Shown piece by piece: positions 8,155 through 20,337 of a DNA stretch of 64,000 nucleotides. Within the stretch, counting starts at the first letter, position 1, and each line of letters opens with the position of its first letter. The notes under the pieces are model-generated. The model was not told the DNA's origin. It was given only the letters and a program-made list of their open reading frames with translations, and did no database searches. The translations under genes were made by a program, and so were the position numbers. The stretch is from Streptomyces sp. P3 (GTDB lineage Bacteria; Actinomycetota; Actinomycetes; Streptomycetales; Streptomycetaceae): the NCBI RefSeq assembly GCF_003032475.1, contig NZ_CP028369.1, forward strand, positions 6,014,001 through 6,078,000, in the 5' to 3' direction.

Positions 8155-9950
8155 ATGCGCGCCTCCTATCCCCGAACCCCTCATTTGCCCTGGTCACCGG
8201 GTATGTCCGCAGACGATGTGCGGACCGTTGGGCTGAGCGGGCTCGCCGGGCGGGAGGTCGTCGTCACCGAGAAGCTCGACGGGGAGAACACGACGCTGTA
8301 CGCGGACGGGCTGCACGCGCGGTCCGTGGACTCGGCGCACCATCCGTCGAGAACGTGGGTCAAGGCGCTCCAGGGGCGGGTGGGAGCGCGGATTCCGACG
8401 GGGTGGCGGGTGTGCGGGGAGAACATGTACGCGCGGCACTCGATCCCGTACGACGAACTGGACGGTTACTTCTACGGGTTCTCCGTGTGGGACGAGCACG
8501 ACCGGTGTCTGGGCTGGGACGACACCGTGCGGTTCCTGCGGGCGCTCGGCGTGCCGACGCCGCCCGTGCTGTGGCGGGGCGTGTTCGACGAACGCGCGCT
8601 GCGCCGCCTGCGGGTGGAGACCGGGCGGCAGGAGGGGTACGTCGTACGGACCGTCGAGGGCTTCGCGCGCGACGACTTCGCCGGACGGATCGCCAAGTGG
8701 GTACGGCCGGGACACGTCACCACGGGCACCCACTGGATGCACGCGGCCGTCGTGGAGAACGGGCTCGGTCCACGCGCCGCGCTGTGGGCCGTGCGATCCG
8801 GGGCGGACCCGGACGCGAGGGCACTGGCGGGGTACGTGGGAGGGGGGACGGCCCACGGCGAGGGGGACGACGGCGCGAACGCCCACGCCCCTACGCACGC
8901 GAACGCCCACGCCCCTACGCACGCGAACGCGGAGGCGGCCGCCGAGACGGGCGCGCGGCTGGCCGCGCTGGGACGCGGCGGGGAGGCACGTCTCGCGGGG
9001 GTGTTGGCCGCGCTGCTGCACCGCACTCCGCGGGCGACGCTGATGCGCCGGGCCGCCGGACCCCTGGGGGTGCCGCTGGCGAGACGCGTCGCCGACCTGG
9101 TGGGTCTGCACGCCGCGCTGCACCGGCCCTACCCCGACGCGGAGCGGCGGGCCGGGCTCGTACGGATGTCGTTCGCGGCCGACCTGGCTGTGCTGCACAC
9201 CGTCGCGGCGGCGGTCGCGGGGGACGAGAGGGCGGCGCGCGAGCAGGCGGAGTGGTCCGCGCTGCACGCGGAGGAGGCGGGGCTGCTCGCCGACGCTCCG
9301 CTCGCGCCCCTGAGGTCCGGGCTGCGGGCGGCGCTGGCGCAAGGCGGGATCTGCGGCGAGGCCGCGGACCGCTGCTGGGCGCAGACCCGGGAGACCTACG
9401 CTCGGGGGCGGGTCCGCACCGTCGAGGAGGCCGTCGCGGCGACCTGGCGGTGGCGTGGCGGGGACTTCCCCCGGCTGGTGCACCTCGTGGGCCCGTCCGG
9501 CAGCGGCAAGAGCGCCTTCGCGGCGCGGCTCGACGGCGTTTCGGCGCGGGTGGAGCTGGACGCGCTGCGTGCGGCGCGCGGCTCGCGGGCCGATCAGAAG
9601 GCCAACGGGGAAGTACTGCGGGACGGCCTGCACCGGCTGGACGGGGCGCTCGCGGCCGGCGGCACGGTCGTGTGGGACGCGACGTCCCTCAACCCACGGC
9701 AGCGTTCCCTGGTCCATGGCGTGGCGCGGCGACGCGACGCGCTGGTCACCCATGTCGTCGTCCTCGCCGACGAGGACGAGCTGGGACGGCGCAACGCCAC
9801 CCGCGCGCATCCGGTGCCGTCGGACGTGCTGGCGGGGCAACTGCGCCGGTTCGTGCCGCCCTATCCCGGCGAGGCGCACCGCACCTGGTACGTGGGCGCG
9901 GACGGGACCGTGCAGGACCGCGACGGCACACTGGAGGGGGAGGACGTGTG

Positions 9951-9951
<1 letters not shown>
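8155..9951 (+). CDS. RNA ligase - polynucleotide 5'-kinase fusion protein (RNA-repair locus A)
   Basis: 598 aa. N-terminal nucleotidyltransferase (RNA ligase) domain: motif I EKLDGEN with the lysine to be adenylated at K40, [11 protein letters not shown] (Ia/III region), [11 protein letters not shown] (III), EGYVVR (IV) and AKWV (V), so all covalent-nucleotidyltransferase motifs are present. A helical middle region (about 245-430) begins with a duplicated His/Ala/Asn segment. The C-terminal P-loop kinase domain has GPSGSGKS at 446-453 and [11 protein letters not shown], the equivalent of the DNTNLNP motif of T4 Pnkp. Predicted reaction: phosphorylate 5'-OH RNA ends and seal them to 3' ends. 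The stop overlaps the next ATG (TGATG), so the pair is translationally coupled. The ligase-kinase order is that of fungal Trl1. Confidence 0.9.
8875..8930 (+). repeat. 24-bp tandem duplication (2.3 copies) inside the RNA ligase-kinase gene
   Basis: Two identical 24-base units occupy 8875-8898 and 8899-8922, followed by 8 bases of a third. They encode two copies of the octapeptide ANAHAPTH in the linker between ligase and helical regions. The in-frame unit can expand or contract without frameshift. Confidence 0.9.
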
Positions 9952-12902
<2,951 letters not shown>

Positions 12903-12977
12903 GCCCTGCGGCGCGGGAACCGGCGCCTTCTCGCGCCCTGCGTGCGGCGGCGCTCACCCGCCGTGGACGTGGGGTGG

Positions 12978-14165
12978 TCAGGGGGCCTTCCGTGCGACGA
13001 GCCGGACGGGCACCTCGGCGTAGGTGTTCAGGATCGTGTTCTCCGCGATCACCGGGTCGCCGGTGAGTTCGATCCGCTCGACGGAGTCGAGCAGCGCGTG
13101 GATCAGGGCGTGCAGCTCCAGGCGGGCGACGCCGTGACCGACGCAGCCGTGCGCGCCGTAGCCGAACGCGAGGTGGTCGCGCGGATTGCGGCGCAGGTCG
13201 AACTCGTCCGCGCGCTCCCACTTGCGCTCGTCACGGTTCGCGGAGGCGAACAGGGCCCACACCCGGGCGCCCTGCGGGATCGTCACCCCGCCGAGCTGCG
13301 TGTCGCGCGCGGCGACACGGGTGAGGCCCCGCACGGGAGTCTCGAACCGCAGGAGTTCGTTGATCGTCGAGGCCACGAGCCCGGGCTCGGCGCGAAGGGC
13401 CGCCCACTGGTCCGGGCGCTCGGCGAAGACGACGAGCAGATGGCCGATCGCGGCAGCCGTGGTCTCCAGCGACGGGCCGATGAAGTCGACGAGGAGGAGC
13501 GGGCACTTCTCGTGGGGAATGACACCCTGCTCAGCGGCCTCGATCATGGCGGCCCCGGGACTCCCGGGCGCGAGTTCGCCGCTCGCCGCGAGCTCGTGGG
13601 CGAACGCGAAGAGACGCTGCGTCATCTCCATGTTGTGCGGGGTGCGTTCCGTGACCGGGCCCAGCAGGTCGTTGCCGACCTGGCCCCACTGGTAGAGGTG
13701 CTCACGGTTGCGGTCGGGCAGCCCGAGGTAGTCGGGTATGACCAACATGGGCATCGCCTGGGCGAGTTCGGCGACGCCGTCGATCGCGCCCCGGGCGACC
13801 ACCTCGGCGACCAGGCCCTGTGCCTTGCGGGCTATCTCCTCGCCGCGGCCCTGAACGGAGCCCGGCCGCAGTCCGGCCCCCACGACGGAGCGCAGCACGT
13901 CGTGCTCCGGCGGATCGCTGACCAGGGTGACGCCCCGCATGATCCGGTTGACGTCGGGATCGAAGCCCACGCCCTCGCCGGAGAGGAACGTGTCGTGGTC
14001 GGCCAGCGCGGCCTTCACCTCGTCGTACCGCGTGAGCGCGTAGACGTCCGGTTCGCGCAGCCGGACGACGCCGCCCAGTTCCCGCAACTGCCGGTACTGC
14101 TCGTAGCGGATGCTCCGGGCCGAGGACGCGAACATGTCGATCTCTGCGCAGGGTATGACAGCCAT
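12978..14165 (-). CDS. Cytochrome P450
   Basis: 395 aa, a normal bacterial class I P450 length. Heme ligand Cys341 lies in [10 protein letters not shown], the K-helix ExxR is ELLR, and the I-helix reads IGPSLETT, close to the usual A/G-G-x-D/E-T-T but with Pro-Ser-Leu inserted where small residues are normal. The membrane-free protein would hydroxylate a small molecule using ferredoxin partners that are not encoded nearby. ATG start with AGGAG 6 bases upstream. Convergent with RNA-repair locus A and divergent from the YnfA-type gene. No biosynthetic cluster is visible, so the substrate is open. Confidence 0.93.
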   Translation of the reverse strand: MAVIPCAEIDMFASSARSIRYEQYRQLRELGGVVRLREPDVYALTRYDEVKAALADHDTFLSGEGVGFDPDVNRIMRGVTLVSDPPEHDVLRSVVGAGLRPGSVQGRGEEIARKAQGLVAEVVARGAIDGVAELAQAMPMLVIPDYLGLPDRNREHLYQWGQVGNDLLGPVTERTPHNMEMTQRLFAFAHELAASGELAPGSPGAAMIEAAEQGVIPHEKCPLLLVDFIGPSLETTAAAIGHLLVVFAERPDQWAALRAEPGLVASTINELLRFETPVRGLTRVAARDTQLGGVTIPQGARVWALFASANRDERKWERADEFDLRRNPRDHLAFGYGAHGCVGHGVARLELHALIHALLDSVERIELTGDPVIAENTILNTYAEVPVRLVARKAP

Positions 14166-14353
14166 GGGTTTCTCCTGGAGGCGCGGGGGGAGTGGTCGAC
14201 GAACTGGGCGCGGGCGGGGGATGGTCGACGACGTTCCTTCCTGGCCTGGCCGAGCCGGACACACCTTCTGGATCTTGCTCGGGCGGAGGCGTCGCAAAAC
14301 CAGGGGTTCGGCCGCATCGCGCAGGGGGAGCCGGAGCCCGACGGTGAGCTGCG

Positions 14354-14359
14354 TAGAGT
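14354..14359 (+). promoter_or_regulatory. -10 element of a leaderless YnfA-type transcript
   Basis: TAGAGT sits exactly 7 bases upstream of the ATG with no Shine-Dalgarno, matching the arrangement at 8142. Confidence 0.4.
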
Positions 14360-14366
14360 GCCGCCC

Positions 14367-14702
14367 ATGACGGTCGCGCGTTCCCTGGTCCTGTTCCTCG
14401 TCGCCGCCCTGTTCGAGATCGGCGGGGCGTGGCTGGTGTGGCAGGGGGTGCGCGAGAACAAGGGCTGGATCTGGGCCGGCGCGGGCGTCGTCGCGCTCGG
14501 CCTGTACGGGTTCGTCGCCACCTTGCAGCACGACGCCCACTTCGGCCGTGTACTGGCCGCCTACGGCGGCGTCTTCGTCGCCGGGTCGATCGCCTGGGGC
14601 ATGATCGCCGACGGCTATCGACCCGACCGGTACGACGTCGTCGGCGCTCTCGTCTGCCTGGCCGGCATGGCCGTCCTGATGTACGCGCCGCGCGGGAGCT
14701 GA
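14367..14702 (+). CDS. YnfA/UPF0060 family small membrane protein
   Basis: 111 aa with four predicted transmembrane helices ([74 protein letters not shown]). The YnfA hallmark [13 protein letters not shown] and the conserved GxxxDxYRPDRYD loop are present. The family resembles small multidrug resistance transporters, but function is not established in most species. Divergent from the P450; no Shine-Dalgarno, likely leaderless. Confidence 0.92.
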   Translation: MTVARSLVLFLVAALFEIGGAWLVWQGVRENKGWIWAGAGVVALGLYGFVATLQHDAHFGRVLAAYGGVFVAGSIAWGMIADGYRPDRYDVVGALVCLAGMAVLMYAPRGS

Positions 14703-14783
14703 CCCGGGCCGCCACGCGCCTCGCGGGGCCGTGGCCGCCGCGCGGCTCCTGCACCGCGGCCCGCGCGCCGCCCGGGACGGGTC

Positions 14784-15806
14784 CTACGTTCGTGGCGCGG
14801 GCTGCTCCCCCGAGCCGCGGACGATGAGCCGGGTGGGGACGGTGATGGTGTGGGCGCGGGTGCGGTCGCTGTCGAGCCGGGTCAGCGCGGTGGTGGCCGC
14901 CGCTCTGCCGAGTTCCTCCGCGTCCTGGGCGACCACCGTCAGAGCCGGTTCGAGGGCCTCGGCCAGTGCCACGTCGTCGAAGGCGACCACGGCGACGTCC
15001 TTGCGTCTGCTGCGGGCGAGTTCGGCCACTATGCCCAGTGCCATGATGTTGTTGCCGGCGAACAGCGCGGTGGGCGGGTCGGCCAGAGCGAGGAGCCGGG
15101 CGGTCGCCTCCTCGGCGCCCTGCTGGTCATGGGCGTTGGCGACGAGCGAGCGGTCGTGGGCGATGTCGGCCTCTGCCAGTGCGGAGCGGTAGCCGGCCAG
15201 ACGCTCGCGGCGCGTGTAGAGCTTGACGGGGAGGTCGCCGACGAAGCCGATGCGCCGGTGTCCGTGGGCGATGAGGTGGGCGACGCCGTCGTGGGCTCCG
15301 GCACGGTTGGAGCTGACGATGCTGTCCGTGGCCAGCCCGACGCCGGGACGGTCGAGGAAGATGACGGGGAGGCCCGCCGTGCGGTGGGGCTTCAGGTGGG
15401 AGTGGTCGGCGCCGACCGACGGAACGACCATCAGGATGCTGACCCGGCGGGCCAGGAACTTGTCGGTCAGGGCGCGTTCGCGGTCGGGGTCGTCCGCGGA
15501 GGAGCCCATGAGCAGGGTCAGTCCGCGGTCGCGGACGGTGTCCTCGATGGCGCGGGCCACGGCTCCGAAGAACGGGTTGGCGAGGTCGGGGATGACCAGG
15601 CCGATGGTGGTGTCCGGGCCTCCGACGCGGATGTTGCGGGCCATCAGGTTCGGCTGGAAGCCGAGCCTGGCCACCGCGGCCAGTACCTGTTCCCTGGTCT
15701 GTGCGGAGGCGGGCCCGTCCTCGTTGAGGACCCGGGAGACCGTCTTGGCGCTGACGCCGACTTCTCGCGCGACGTCGGCCAGGGTGGGGCGGCGATTGGC
15801 TGCCAT
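14784..15806 (-). CDS. LacI family transcriptional regulator of the adjacent sugar transport locus
   Basis: 340 aa. N-terminal helix-turn-helix TLADVAREVGVSAKTVSRVLN (residues 8-28), hinge RLGFQPNLMARNIR, then a ribose-binding-like effector domain (IGLVIPDLANPFFGAVARAI). It is the last gene of the minus-strand run binding protein - permease - ATPase - LacI. It is likely to bind the TGTCATCGTTGACA-type palindromes found upstream of the binding-protein gene and of the monooxygenase-fold gene and to be relieved by the imported sugar; this pairing is inference from synteny. A strong hairpin separates it from the ATPase gene and may lower its expression. Confidence 0.93.
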   Translation of the reverse strand: MAANRRPTLADVAREVGVSAKTVSRVLNEDGPASAQTREQVLAAVARLGFQPNLMARNIRVGGPDTTIGLVIPDLANPFFGAVARAIEDTVRDRGLTLLMGSSADDPDRERALTDKFLARRVSILMVVPSVGADHSHLKPHRTAGLPVIFLDRPGVGLATDSIVSSNRAGAHDGVAHLIAHGHRRIGFVGDLPVKLYTRRERLAGYRSALAEADIAHDRSLVANAHDQQGAEEATARLLALADPPTALFAGNNIMALGIVAELARSRRKDVAVVAFDDVALAEALEPALTVVAQDAEELGRAAATTALTRLDSDRTRAHTITVPTRLIVRGSGEQPAPRT

Positions 15807-15828
15807 GGAGGAAACAGTCTCCTGAGGG

Positions 15829-15868
15829 CTCTCGGTTCCGGCCGCGGCCTCGGCCGGAACTGCGAGAG
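15829..15868. terminator. Strong hairpin between sugar ATPase and lacI genes
   Basis: GTTCCGGCCG-CGGCCT-CGGCCGGAAC is a perfect 10-bp stem (15835-15860), extended by CTCTCG/CGAGAG outside a 2-base bulge. No T-run follows on the minus strand, so it may be an attenuator or RNA-stability element rather than a full terminator. Confidence 0.55.
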
Positions 15869-15880
15869 CGGGTTGTGCTG

Positions 15881-16717
15881 TCAGGTGGCCTGGACACCGG
15901 CGGCCTTGGCGGCCTCCGAATCCGCTACGACAGTATCTCCGGCCTCGTCGACGGTGAGTGCGCCGGTCATGATGGCGACGACCTCGGCCATGGAGTAGTC
16001 GGAGGGCTTGATCAGGGCGGCGCGCCGGCCGAGGCGGTGGACGTGGATCCGGTCGGCGATCTCGAAGACGTGCGGCATGTTGTGGCTGATGAGGACGACC
16101 GGCATGCCCTTGTCGCGGACGCGGCGGATCAGGTCGAGGACCTGGCCGGACTCCTTCACACCGAGGGCGGCGGTGGGTTCGTCCATGACGACGACCGAGC
16201 GGGCCCAGGCGACGGCGCGGGCGACGGCCACGGCCTGGCGCTGTCCGCCGGAGAGGGTCTCCACGGCCTGGGTGAGCGAGCGCAGTCCGATCTTCAGATC
16301 GGCCATGTGCTCGGCCGCCTCCTGGCGCATGCGCTTCTTGTCCAGCATGCGCAGGGCGCTGCCGAGGACGCCGGGGCGGCGCAGTTCGCGTCCGAGGAAC
16401 ATGTTGGAGGCGATGTCCATGGAGGCGGCCACGGCGAGGTCCTGATAGACCGTCTCGATGCCGTGGGCCTGGGCGCTCTGCGGACCGGAGAACGTGATGG
16501 GGCTGCCGTTCAGCCGGACTTCGCCCGCGTCCGGGACGACTGCGCCGGTGAGGGCCTTGATCAGGCTGGTCTTGCCGGCTCCGTTGTCGCCGATGACGGC
16601 GAGGACCTCGCCGGGCAGGAGGTCGAAGTCGGCGCCGTCGATGGCGGTGACCTGGCCGTAGCGCTTGACCAGACCGCGGGCCTGCAGCACGGGCGTGGGG
16701 GAGGAGGTGGCGCTCAT
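15881..16717 (-). CDS. Sugar ABC transporter ATP-binding protein (single-domain, FrcA-like)
   Basis: 278 aa with one nucleotide-binding domain: Walker A GDNGAGKTS, Q-loop VYQDLAVA, signature LSGGQRQ, Walker B VVVMDEP, switch His in LISHNM. Most CUT2 sugar systems (RbsA type) have two fused ATPase domains; the single-domain form is that of the rhizobial fructose system FrcBCA. It powers the adjacent permease as a homodimer. ATG overlaps the permease stop by four bases, so it is co-translated. The substrate call (fructose or another monosaccharide) is inference. Confidence 0.92.
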   Translation of the reverse strand: MSATSSPTPVLQARGLVKRYGQVTAIDGADFDLLPGEVLAVIGDNGAGKTSLIKALTGAVVPDAGEVRLNGSPITFSGPQSAQAHGIETVYQDLAVAASMDIASNMFLGRELRRPGVLGSALRMLDKKRMRQEAAEHMADLKIGLRSLTQAVETLSGGQRQAVAVARAVAWARSVVVMDEPTAALGVKESGQVLDLIRRVRDKGMPVVLISHNMPHVFEIADRIHVHRLGRRAALIKPSDYSMAEVVAIMTGALTVDEAGDTVVADSEAAKAAGVQAT

Positions 16718-17709
16718 CGGGCCTTCTTCCGGGAGATCTGGTCGACGGTCACCGCGAGGATCACCAGGACGCCGGTGATCAGGGTCTGGTAGATGGAGGC
16801 GACGCCCATCAGCTGCAGTCCGTTGCGGAACACGCCGACGATGAGGACACCGATGAAGGTGCCGAGCACCGAGCCGCGTCCGCCGAAGAGGCTGGTGCCG
16901 CCGAGGACCACGGCGGTGATGCTGTCGAGGTTGTCGGTCTGTCCGGCCTGCGGGTCGCCCACCCCGGTGCGGGAGATGAGCAGCAGGGCGGCGATGCCGT
17001 ACAGCAGTCCGGCCACGGTGTAGATGCCGATGGTCAGGCGCGAGGTGCGGATGCCGTTCAGACGGGCGGCCTCGGCGCTGTTGCCCAGCGCGTACACGTG
17101 CCGGCCCCAGCCGGTGCTGCTCAGCGCGTAGGCGAGGAGCAGGAACAGGGCGATGGTGACCAGGGAGCCGTAGGTGATGTCCGTGTGACCGAGCGGGAAG
17201 GTCTCACCGAGGGCGGTCAGCGGGCCCGGCAGGCTGGTGACCGTCTGCTCCTCGGAGTAGATGTGGGTCAGCGCGAACGCCACGTTGAGCATGCCGAGGG
17301 TGACGATGAACGGCGGCAGCGGGATCTTCTGCACGAGCAGTCCGTTGAGCAGCCCGAAGCCGCCGCAGACGGCGAGGCCCAGCGCGATCGCGACGAGCGG
17401 CGGGACGGAGCCCTCGGCGGCCATCTTGGCGATCACGATGCTGCCGAAGGCCATCACCGCGCCGCACGACAGGTCGATCCCCGCCGTGAGGATGATCAGG
17501 GTCTGCCCGATGGCGAGGGTGCCGACGACCATGACCTGCTGCACGATCAGCGAGAAGTTCCCGCCGGTCAGGAACTGGTCGGTCGAGAAGGAGAAGAAGG
17601 CGCAGGCCAGGAGGAGGGCTGCCAGGGGTCCGGTGGTCGGCGCCGTGAGCAGTCTGCGGACCGTGGTCGGTGCTTTGAGCTCCGAGTACGGCGTGGTCGT
17701 GGCTGTCAT
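16714..17709 (-). CDS. Sugar ABC transporter permease (CUT2/RbsC-like)
   Basis: 331 aa, eight to ten hydrophobic segments. Hallmarks of the BPD_transp_2 family are present: GIDLSCGAVMAFGS, PPFIVTLGMLN, YALGNSAEAARLNGI and the C-terminal GGTSLFGGRGSVLGTFIG. It forms the membrane channel for the binding protein at 17856 and ATPase at 15881. ATG start with AAGGAC 6 bases upstream. A 16-bp direct repeat and a GC hairpin lie between it and the upstream binding-protein gene. Confidence 0.93.
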   Translation of the reverse strand: MTATTTPYSELKAPTTVRRLLTAPTTGPLAALLLACAFFSFSTDQFLTGGNFSLIVQQVMVVGTLAIGQTLIILTAGIDLSCGAVMAFGSIVIAKMAAEGSVPPLVAIALGLAVCGGFGLLNGLLVQKIPLPPFIVTLGMLNVAFALTHIYSEEQTVTSLPGPLTALGETFPLGHTDITYGSLVTIALFLLLAYALSSTGWGRHVYALGNSAEAARLNGIRTSRLTIGIYTVAGLLYGIAALLLISRTGVGDPQAGQTDNLDSITAVVLGGTSLFGGRGSVLGTFIGVLIVGVFRNGLQLMGVASIYQTLITGVLVILAVTVDQISRKKAR

Positions 17710-17714
17710 GCGAA

Positions 17715-17765
17715 GTCCTTGTCGGAAGACAGATGTCCTTGTCGGAGGACGGGGGCGAAGCCCCC
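17715..17765. promoter_or_regulatory. Direct repeat and hairpin between sugar-binding-protein and permease genes
   Basis: GTCCTTGTCGGAAGAC and GTCCTTGTCGGAGGAC (17715-17730, 17735-17750; one mismatch) are followed by the perfect hairpin GGGGGC-GAA-GCCCCC (17751-17765). On the minus-strand mRNA the hairpin comes just after the binding-protein gene, the usual place for partial termination or 3'-end protection that keeps binding-protein levels above permease levels. Confidence 0.55.
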
Positions 17766-17855
17766 GCCGCCGGGACAAGGGGGGCGGTCGTCCGGGGAGG
17801 TGGGCCGGCCGCCCCGCTGAAGGGAGTGACGTGTCGTACGGTCCTACGGGGCGGC

Positions 17856-18872
17856 TCAGCCCCAGCAGTTCTCCAGGCCGTAGGCGGTGTCCTTCGACGC
17901 GACCCCGTCCTGTGCCTTGTCGCTGATCAGCGTGACTCCGGTGTCGGTGTAACCGGACGCCTTCTTGCCGTCCTTGGCGTACGTCACGACGGCCTTGACG
18001 CCCTCGGCCGCCATCTTCAGCGGGTACTGCTGCGACGTCGCGGCGATCTTGCCGTCCTTGACCGCCTGGGTGCCGGTGCAGCCGCCGTCGACGGAGACGA
18101 TCAGGACGTCCTTCTCCCGGCCCTTCGCCTTCAGCGCGGTGTACGCGCCCAGCGCCGCCGGTTCGTTGATCGTGTAGACGACGTTGATGTCGGGGGACTT
18201 CTGCAGGCAGTTCTCCATCGCGGTCTGGCCCTTGGCCTGGTCGCCCCCGGTGTCCTGGGCGCACACGACGTCCTTGTCGGTGGCGCCGAAGCCCTTCAGG
18301 AAACCGTCGTGCCGCTGGACGCCCACGGAGACGCCCGGCGCCAGGTCCAGGGCGGCTATCTTCGCGGTCTTGCCCTTCATGGCGGCCTTGGCGTACTCGC
18401 CGATCAGCTGGCCGGCCTTCAGGTTGTCGGTGGCGAAGAGGGCGTCGACCGCGCTCTGCGGATCGGTCGGCGTGTCCAGGGCGATGACCAGAACACCCTT
18501 GGCGCGGGCCTTCGCGATCGCGGGCACGATCGCCTTGGAGTCGCTCGGCGTGATCAGGATGCCCTTGACCCCGGCGGCGACCATATTCTCGATGGCGGTG
18601 ACCTGTCCGGCGTTGTCCCCGTCGAACTTGCCCGCAGCGGTGGACAGTTCGGCACCGTTCTCCTTGGCCGCCTTCTGCGCGCCCTCCTTCATCTTCACGA
18701 AGAAGGGGTTGGTGTCGGTCTTGGTGATCAGCCCGACCTTGACCTCGCCCGAGCCGGAGCTCGAGGAGCCCGAGCCGGAGCCGGACCCGCAGGCCGTCAG
18801 GGTGAGGGCCGCGACGCCCGTGACCGCGGCGACTCTGAGGAGGGAGGAGGACAGGCGAGTGGTGCGAGACAT
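17856..18872 (-). CDS. Sugar ABC transporter substrate-binding lipoprotein (RbsB/FrcB-like)
   Basis: 338 aa. Signal sequence with lipobox LTAC (Cys28), a Gly/Ser linker, then a periplasmic-binding fold starting [21 protein letters not shown], typical of monosaccharide-binding proteins. Two cysteines (VVCAQD, ENCLQK) and a C-terminal Cys (LENCWG) may form disulfides. ATG chosen for AGGAG 7 bases upstream rather than an in-frame ATG 30 bases earlier. First gene of the operon, directly downstream of two tandem operator-like palindromes. Confidence 0.94.
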   Translation of the reverse strand: MSRTTRLSSSLLRVAAVTGVAALTLTACGSGSGSGSSSSGSGEVKVGLITKTDTNPFFVKMKEGAQKAAKENGAELSTAAGKFDGDNAGQVTAIENMVAAGVKGILITPSDSKAIVPAIAKARAKGVLVIALDTPTDPQSAVDALFATDNLKAGQLIGEYAKAAMKGKTAKIAALDLAPGVSVGVQRHDGFLKGFGATDKDVVCAQDTGGDQAKGQTAMENCLQKSPDINVVYTINEPAALGAYTALKAKGREKDVLIVSVDGGCTGTQAVKDGKIAATSQQYPLKMAAEGVKAVVTYAKDGKKASGYTDTGVTLISDKAQDGVASKDTAYGLENCWG

Positions 18873-18934
18873 GATCGACTCCTGTGGGATAGCGGGTGGC
18901 ACCGGGTAGGGATCAGAGCGTGCCGCCCGGGGGG

Positions 18935-18964
18935 TGTCATCGTTGACTTATGTCATCGTTGACA
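18935..18964. promoter_or_regulatory. Two tandem LacI-type operators in the sugar-transporter / kinase divergent region
   Basis: TGTCATCGTTGACT (18935-18948) and TGTCATCGTTGACA (18951-18964) repeat with a 16-base period; each is an inverted repeat TGTCA-N4-TGACA. They lie 63-92 bases upstream of the binding-protein start and 235 bases before the PfkB kinase start. A third, perfect copy is at 20245. The rest of the 326-base gap holds no gene. Confidence 0.75.
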
Positions 18965-19198
18965 CTTCCTGGCGAGGATGATGGACTCCGGATCCCGGCA
19001 ACGTCAATGCCTTCCACCCGTCACAAATCGGCAACGTCCCCAGCCGCCGTCTCCGCGCAGTCGCTCGGTCGCGGTGACGCCGGGTCGCCCCTACCTCCCG
19101 CCCGCCCGAGCCGCCCACCGCCGTCACGACCCGATTTCCGTACCGTTCTCCGAGTCGATTCCGAGCCTTTCCCCGCCTTTCCCGAGAGAGAGCAGCCC

Positions 19199-20161
19199 AT
19201 GAGCCCGCGTCAGATCACCGTTCTGGGAGAGTGCGTCGCAGACGCCTTCGCGGAACCGGTCAACGCCTCGCCCGAACTCGCTCTGCGGGTGCTGCCGGGC
19301 GGCGGACCCGCGAACACGGCAGTGGCGCTGGCCCGGCTCGGCACCCCCGCCCGCTTCCTCGCGCGGCTGTCCGGCGACGTGTTCGGCCGTCTGTTCCGGG
19401 CCCGTCTGGAGGAGTCCGGCGTGGATCTGTCGTACGCCGTCTCCGCCGCCGAGCCCAGCACGCTGGCGGTCGCGGAGCTGGACGCCGCCGGTCAGGCCGC
19501 CTACTCGTTCCACGCGCAGAACACGGCCGACTGGCAGTGGACGCCCGGCGAACTTGCGGCGGTGGACCTGTCCGGGGCGGCGTGTGTGCACACCGGGTCG
19601 CTGGCGCTGGTCCGCGAACCCGGCGGAGCGGTCGTGGAGGAGTTCCTGGCGGCAGCGGCTCCACACGCCACCATCAGCATCGATCCCAACGTCCGGCCGT
19701 TGCTCGTGCGCCCCGAGGTCTACCGCGCCCGGCTGCCGCACTGGTGCTCCCTCGCAGACATCCTGCGGCTGAGCGAGGACGACCTGGAGCTGCTGATGCC
19801 GGGCGCCGGGCCGGAGCAGGCCTGCGACACCTGGCATGCCGCGGGGGTGCGGCTCGTGGTGATCACGCTCGGCGCCGACGGCGCGCTGGCCTCACTCGAC
19901 GGTGAACGGCTGCGGGTGCCCGCGGTGACCACCCCGGTGGTCGACACCGTCGGCGCCGGGGACTCCTTCACCGCCGGACTTCTGCACCATCTCGGCGCCC
20001 GCGGACTCCTCGGCGGCCGGCTGACCGGTGTCGGTCTCGACGAGGTCGCGGAAGCCTGCCGGTTCGGCGCTCGGGTCGCCGCCCTGACCTGCTCGGTCGC
20101 CGGCCCCAATCCGCCGTGGCTGGAGCAGTTGCCGGAGCTTTCGCCCACCGGCGGAGCCTGA
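19199..20161 (+). CDS. PfkB family carbohydrate kinase (fructokinase-like)
   Basis: 320 aa ribokinase fold. N-terminal signature GECVADAF and GGGPANTAVALARLG, and the C-terminal PfkB signature DTVGAGDSFTAG containing the anion hole and catalytic Asp. It would phosphorylate the monosaccharide imported by the divergent ABC system; the rhizobial frc locus has the same transporter-plus-kinase pairing. The ATG follows a GAGAGAG stretch at a suitable distance. It probably shares LacI control through the 18935 operators, and the next gene has its own operator. Confidence 0.92.
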   Translation: MSPRQITVLGECVADAFAEPVNASPELALRVLPGGGPANTAVALARLGTPARFLARLSGDVFGRLFRARLEESGVDLSYAVSAAEPSTLAVAELDAAGQAAYSFHAQNTADWQWTPGELAAVDLSGAACVHTGSLALVREPGGAVVEEFLAAAAPHATISIDPNVRPLLVRPEVYRARLPHWCSLADILRLSEDDLELLMPGAGPEQACDTWHAAGVRLVVITLGADGALASLDGERLRVPAVTTPVVDTVGAGDSFTAGLLHHLGARGLLGGRLTGVGLDEVAEACRFGARVAALTCSVAGPNPPWLEQLPELSPTGGA

Positions 20162-20244
20162 GCGTTCCGGCCTACCGGCCGGGCGCGGACCATGCCGAGC
20201 CGTTGACGTGCGGGGCGGGCCGCGCTCATCATCGGGCCACCCGA

Positions 20245-20258
20245 TGTCATCGATGACA
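20245..20258. promoter_or_regulatory. Perfect LacI-type operator upstream of the monooxygenase-fold gene
   Basis: TGTCATCGATGACA is a perfect 14-bp palindrome differing by one or two bases from the two sites at 18935-18964. It lies 80 bases before the start codon at 20338, placing this small gene in the same regulon. Confidence 0.75.
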
Positions 20259-20337
20259 CACGTCGCGACGCCGTGGAACGGCCGGCGCATGCAGCCCGCC
20301 GCACCGCACCGCCCATGAGGGACAAGGACACGAGACC

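Noticed and set aside
8091..9950. Possible in-frame extension of the 983-aa protein to 1603 aa
   Set aside because: The extension is an alternate frame of the ligase-kinase gene, Arg/Gly-rich and without domains; TGATG coupling gives the real start.
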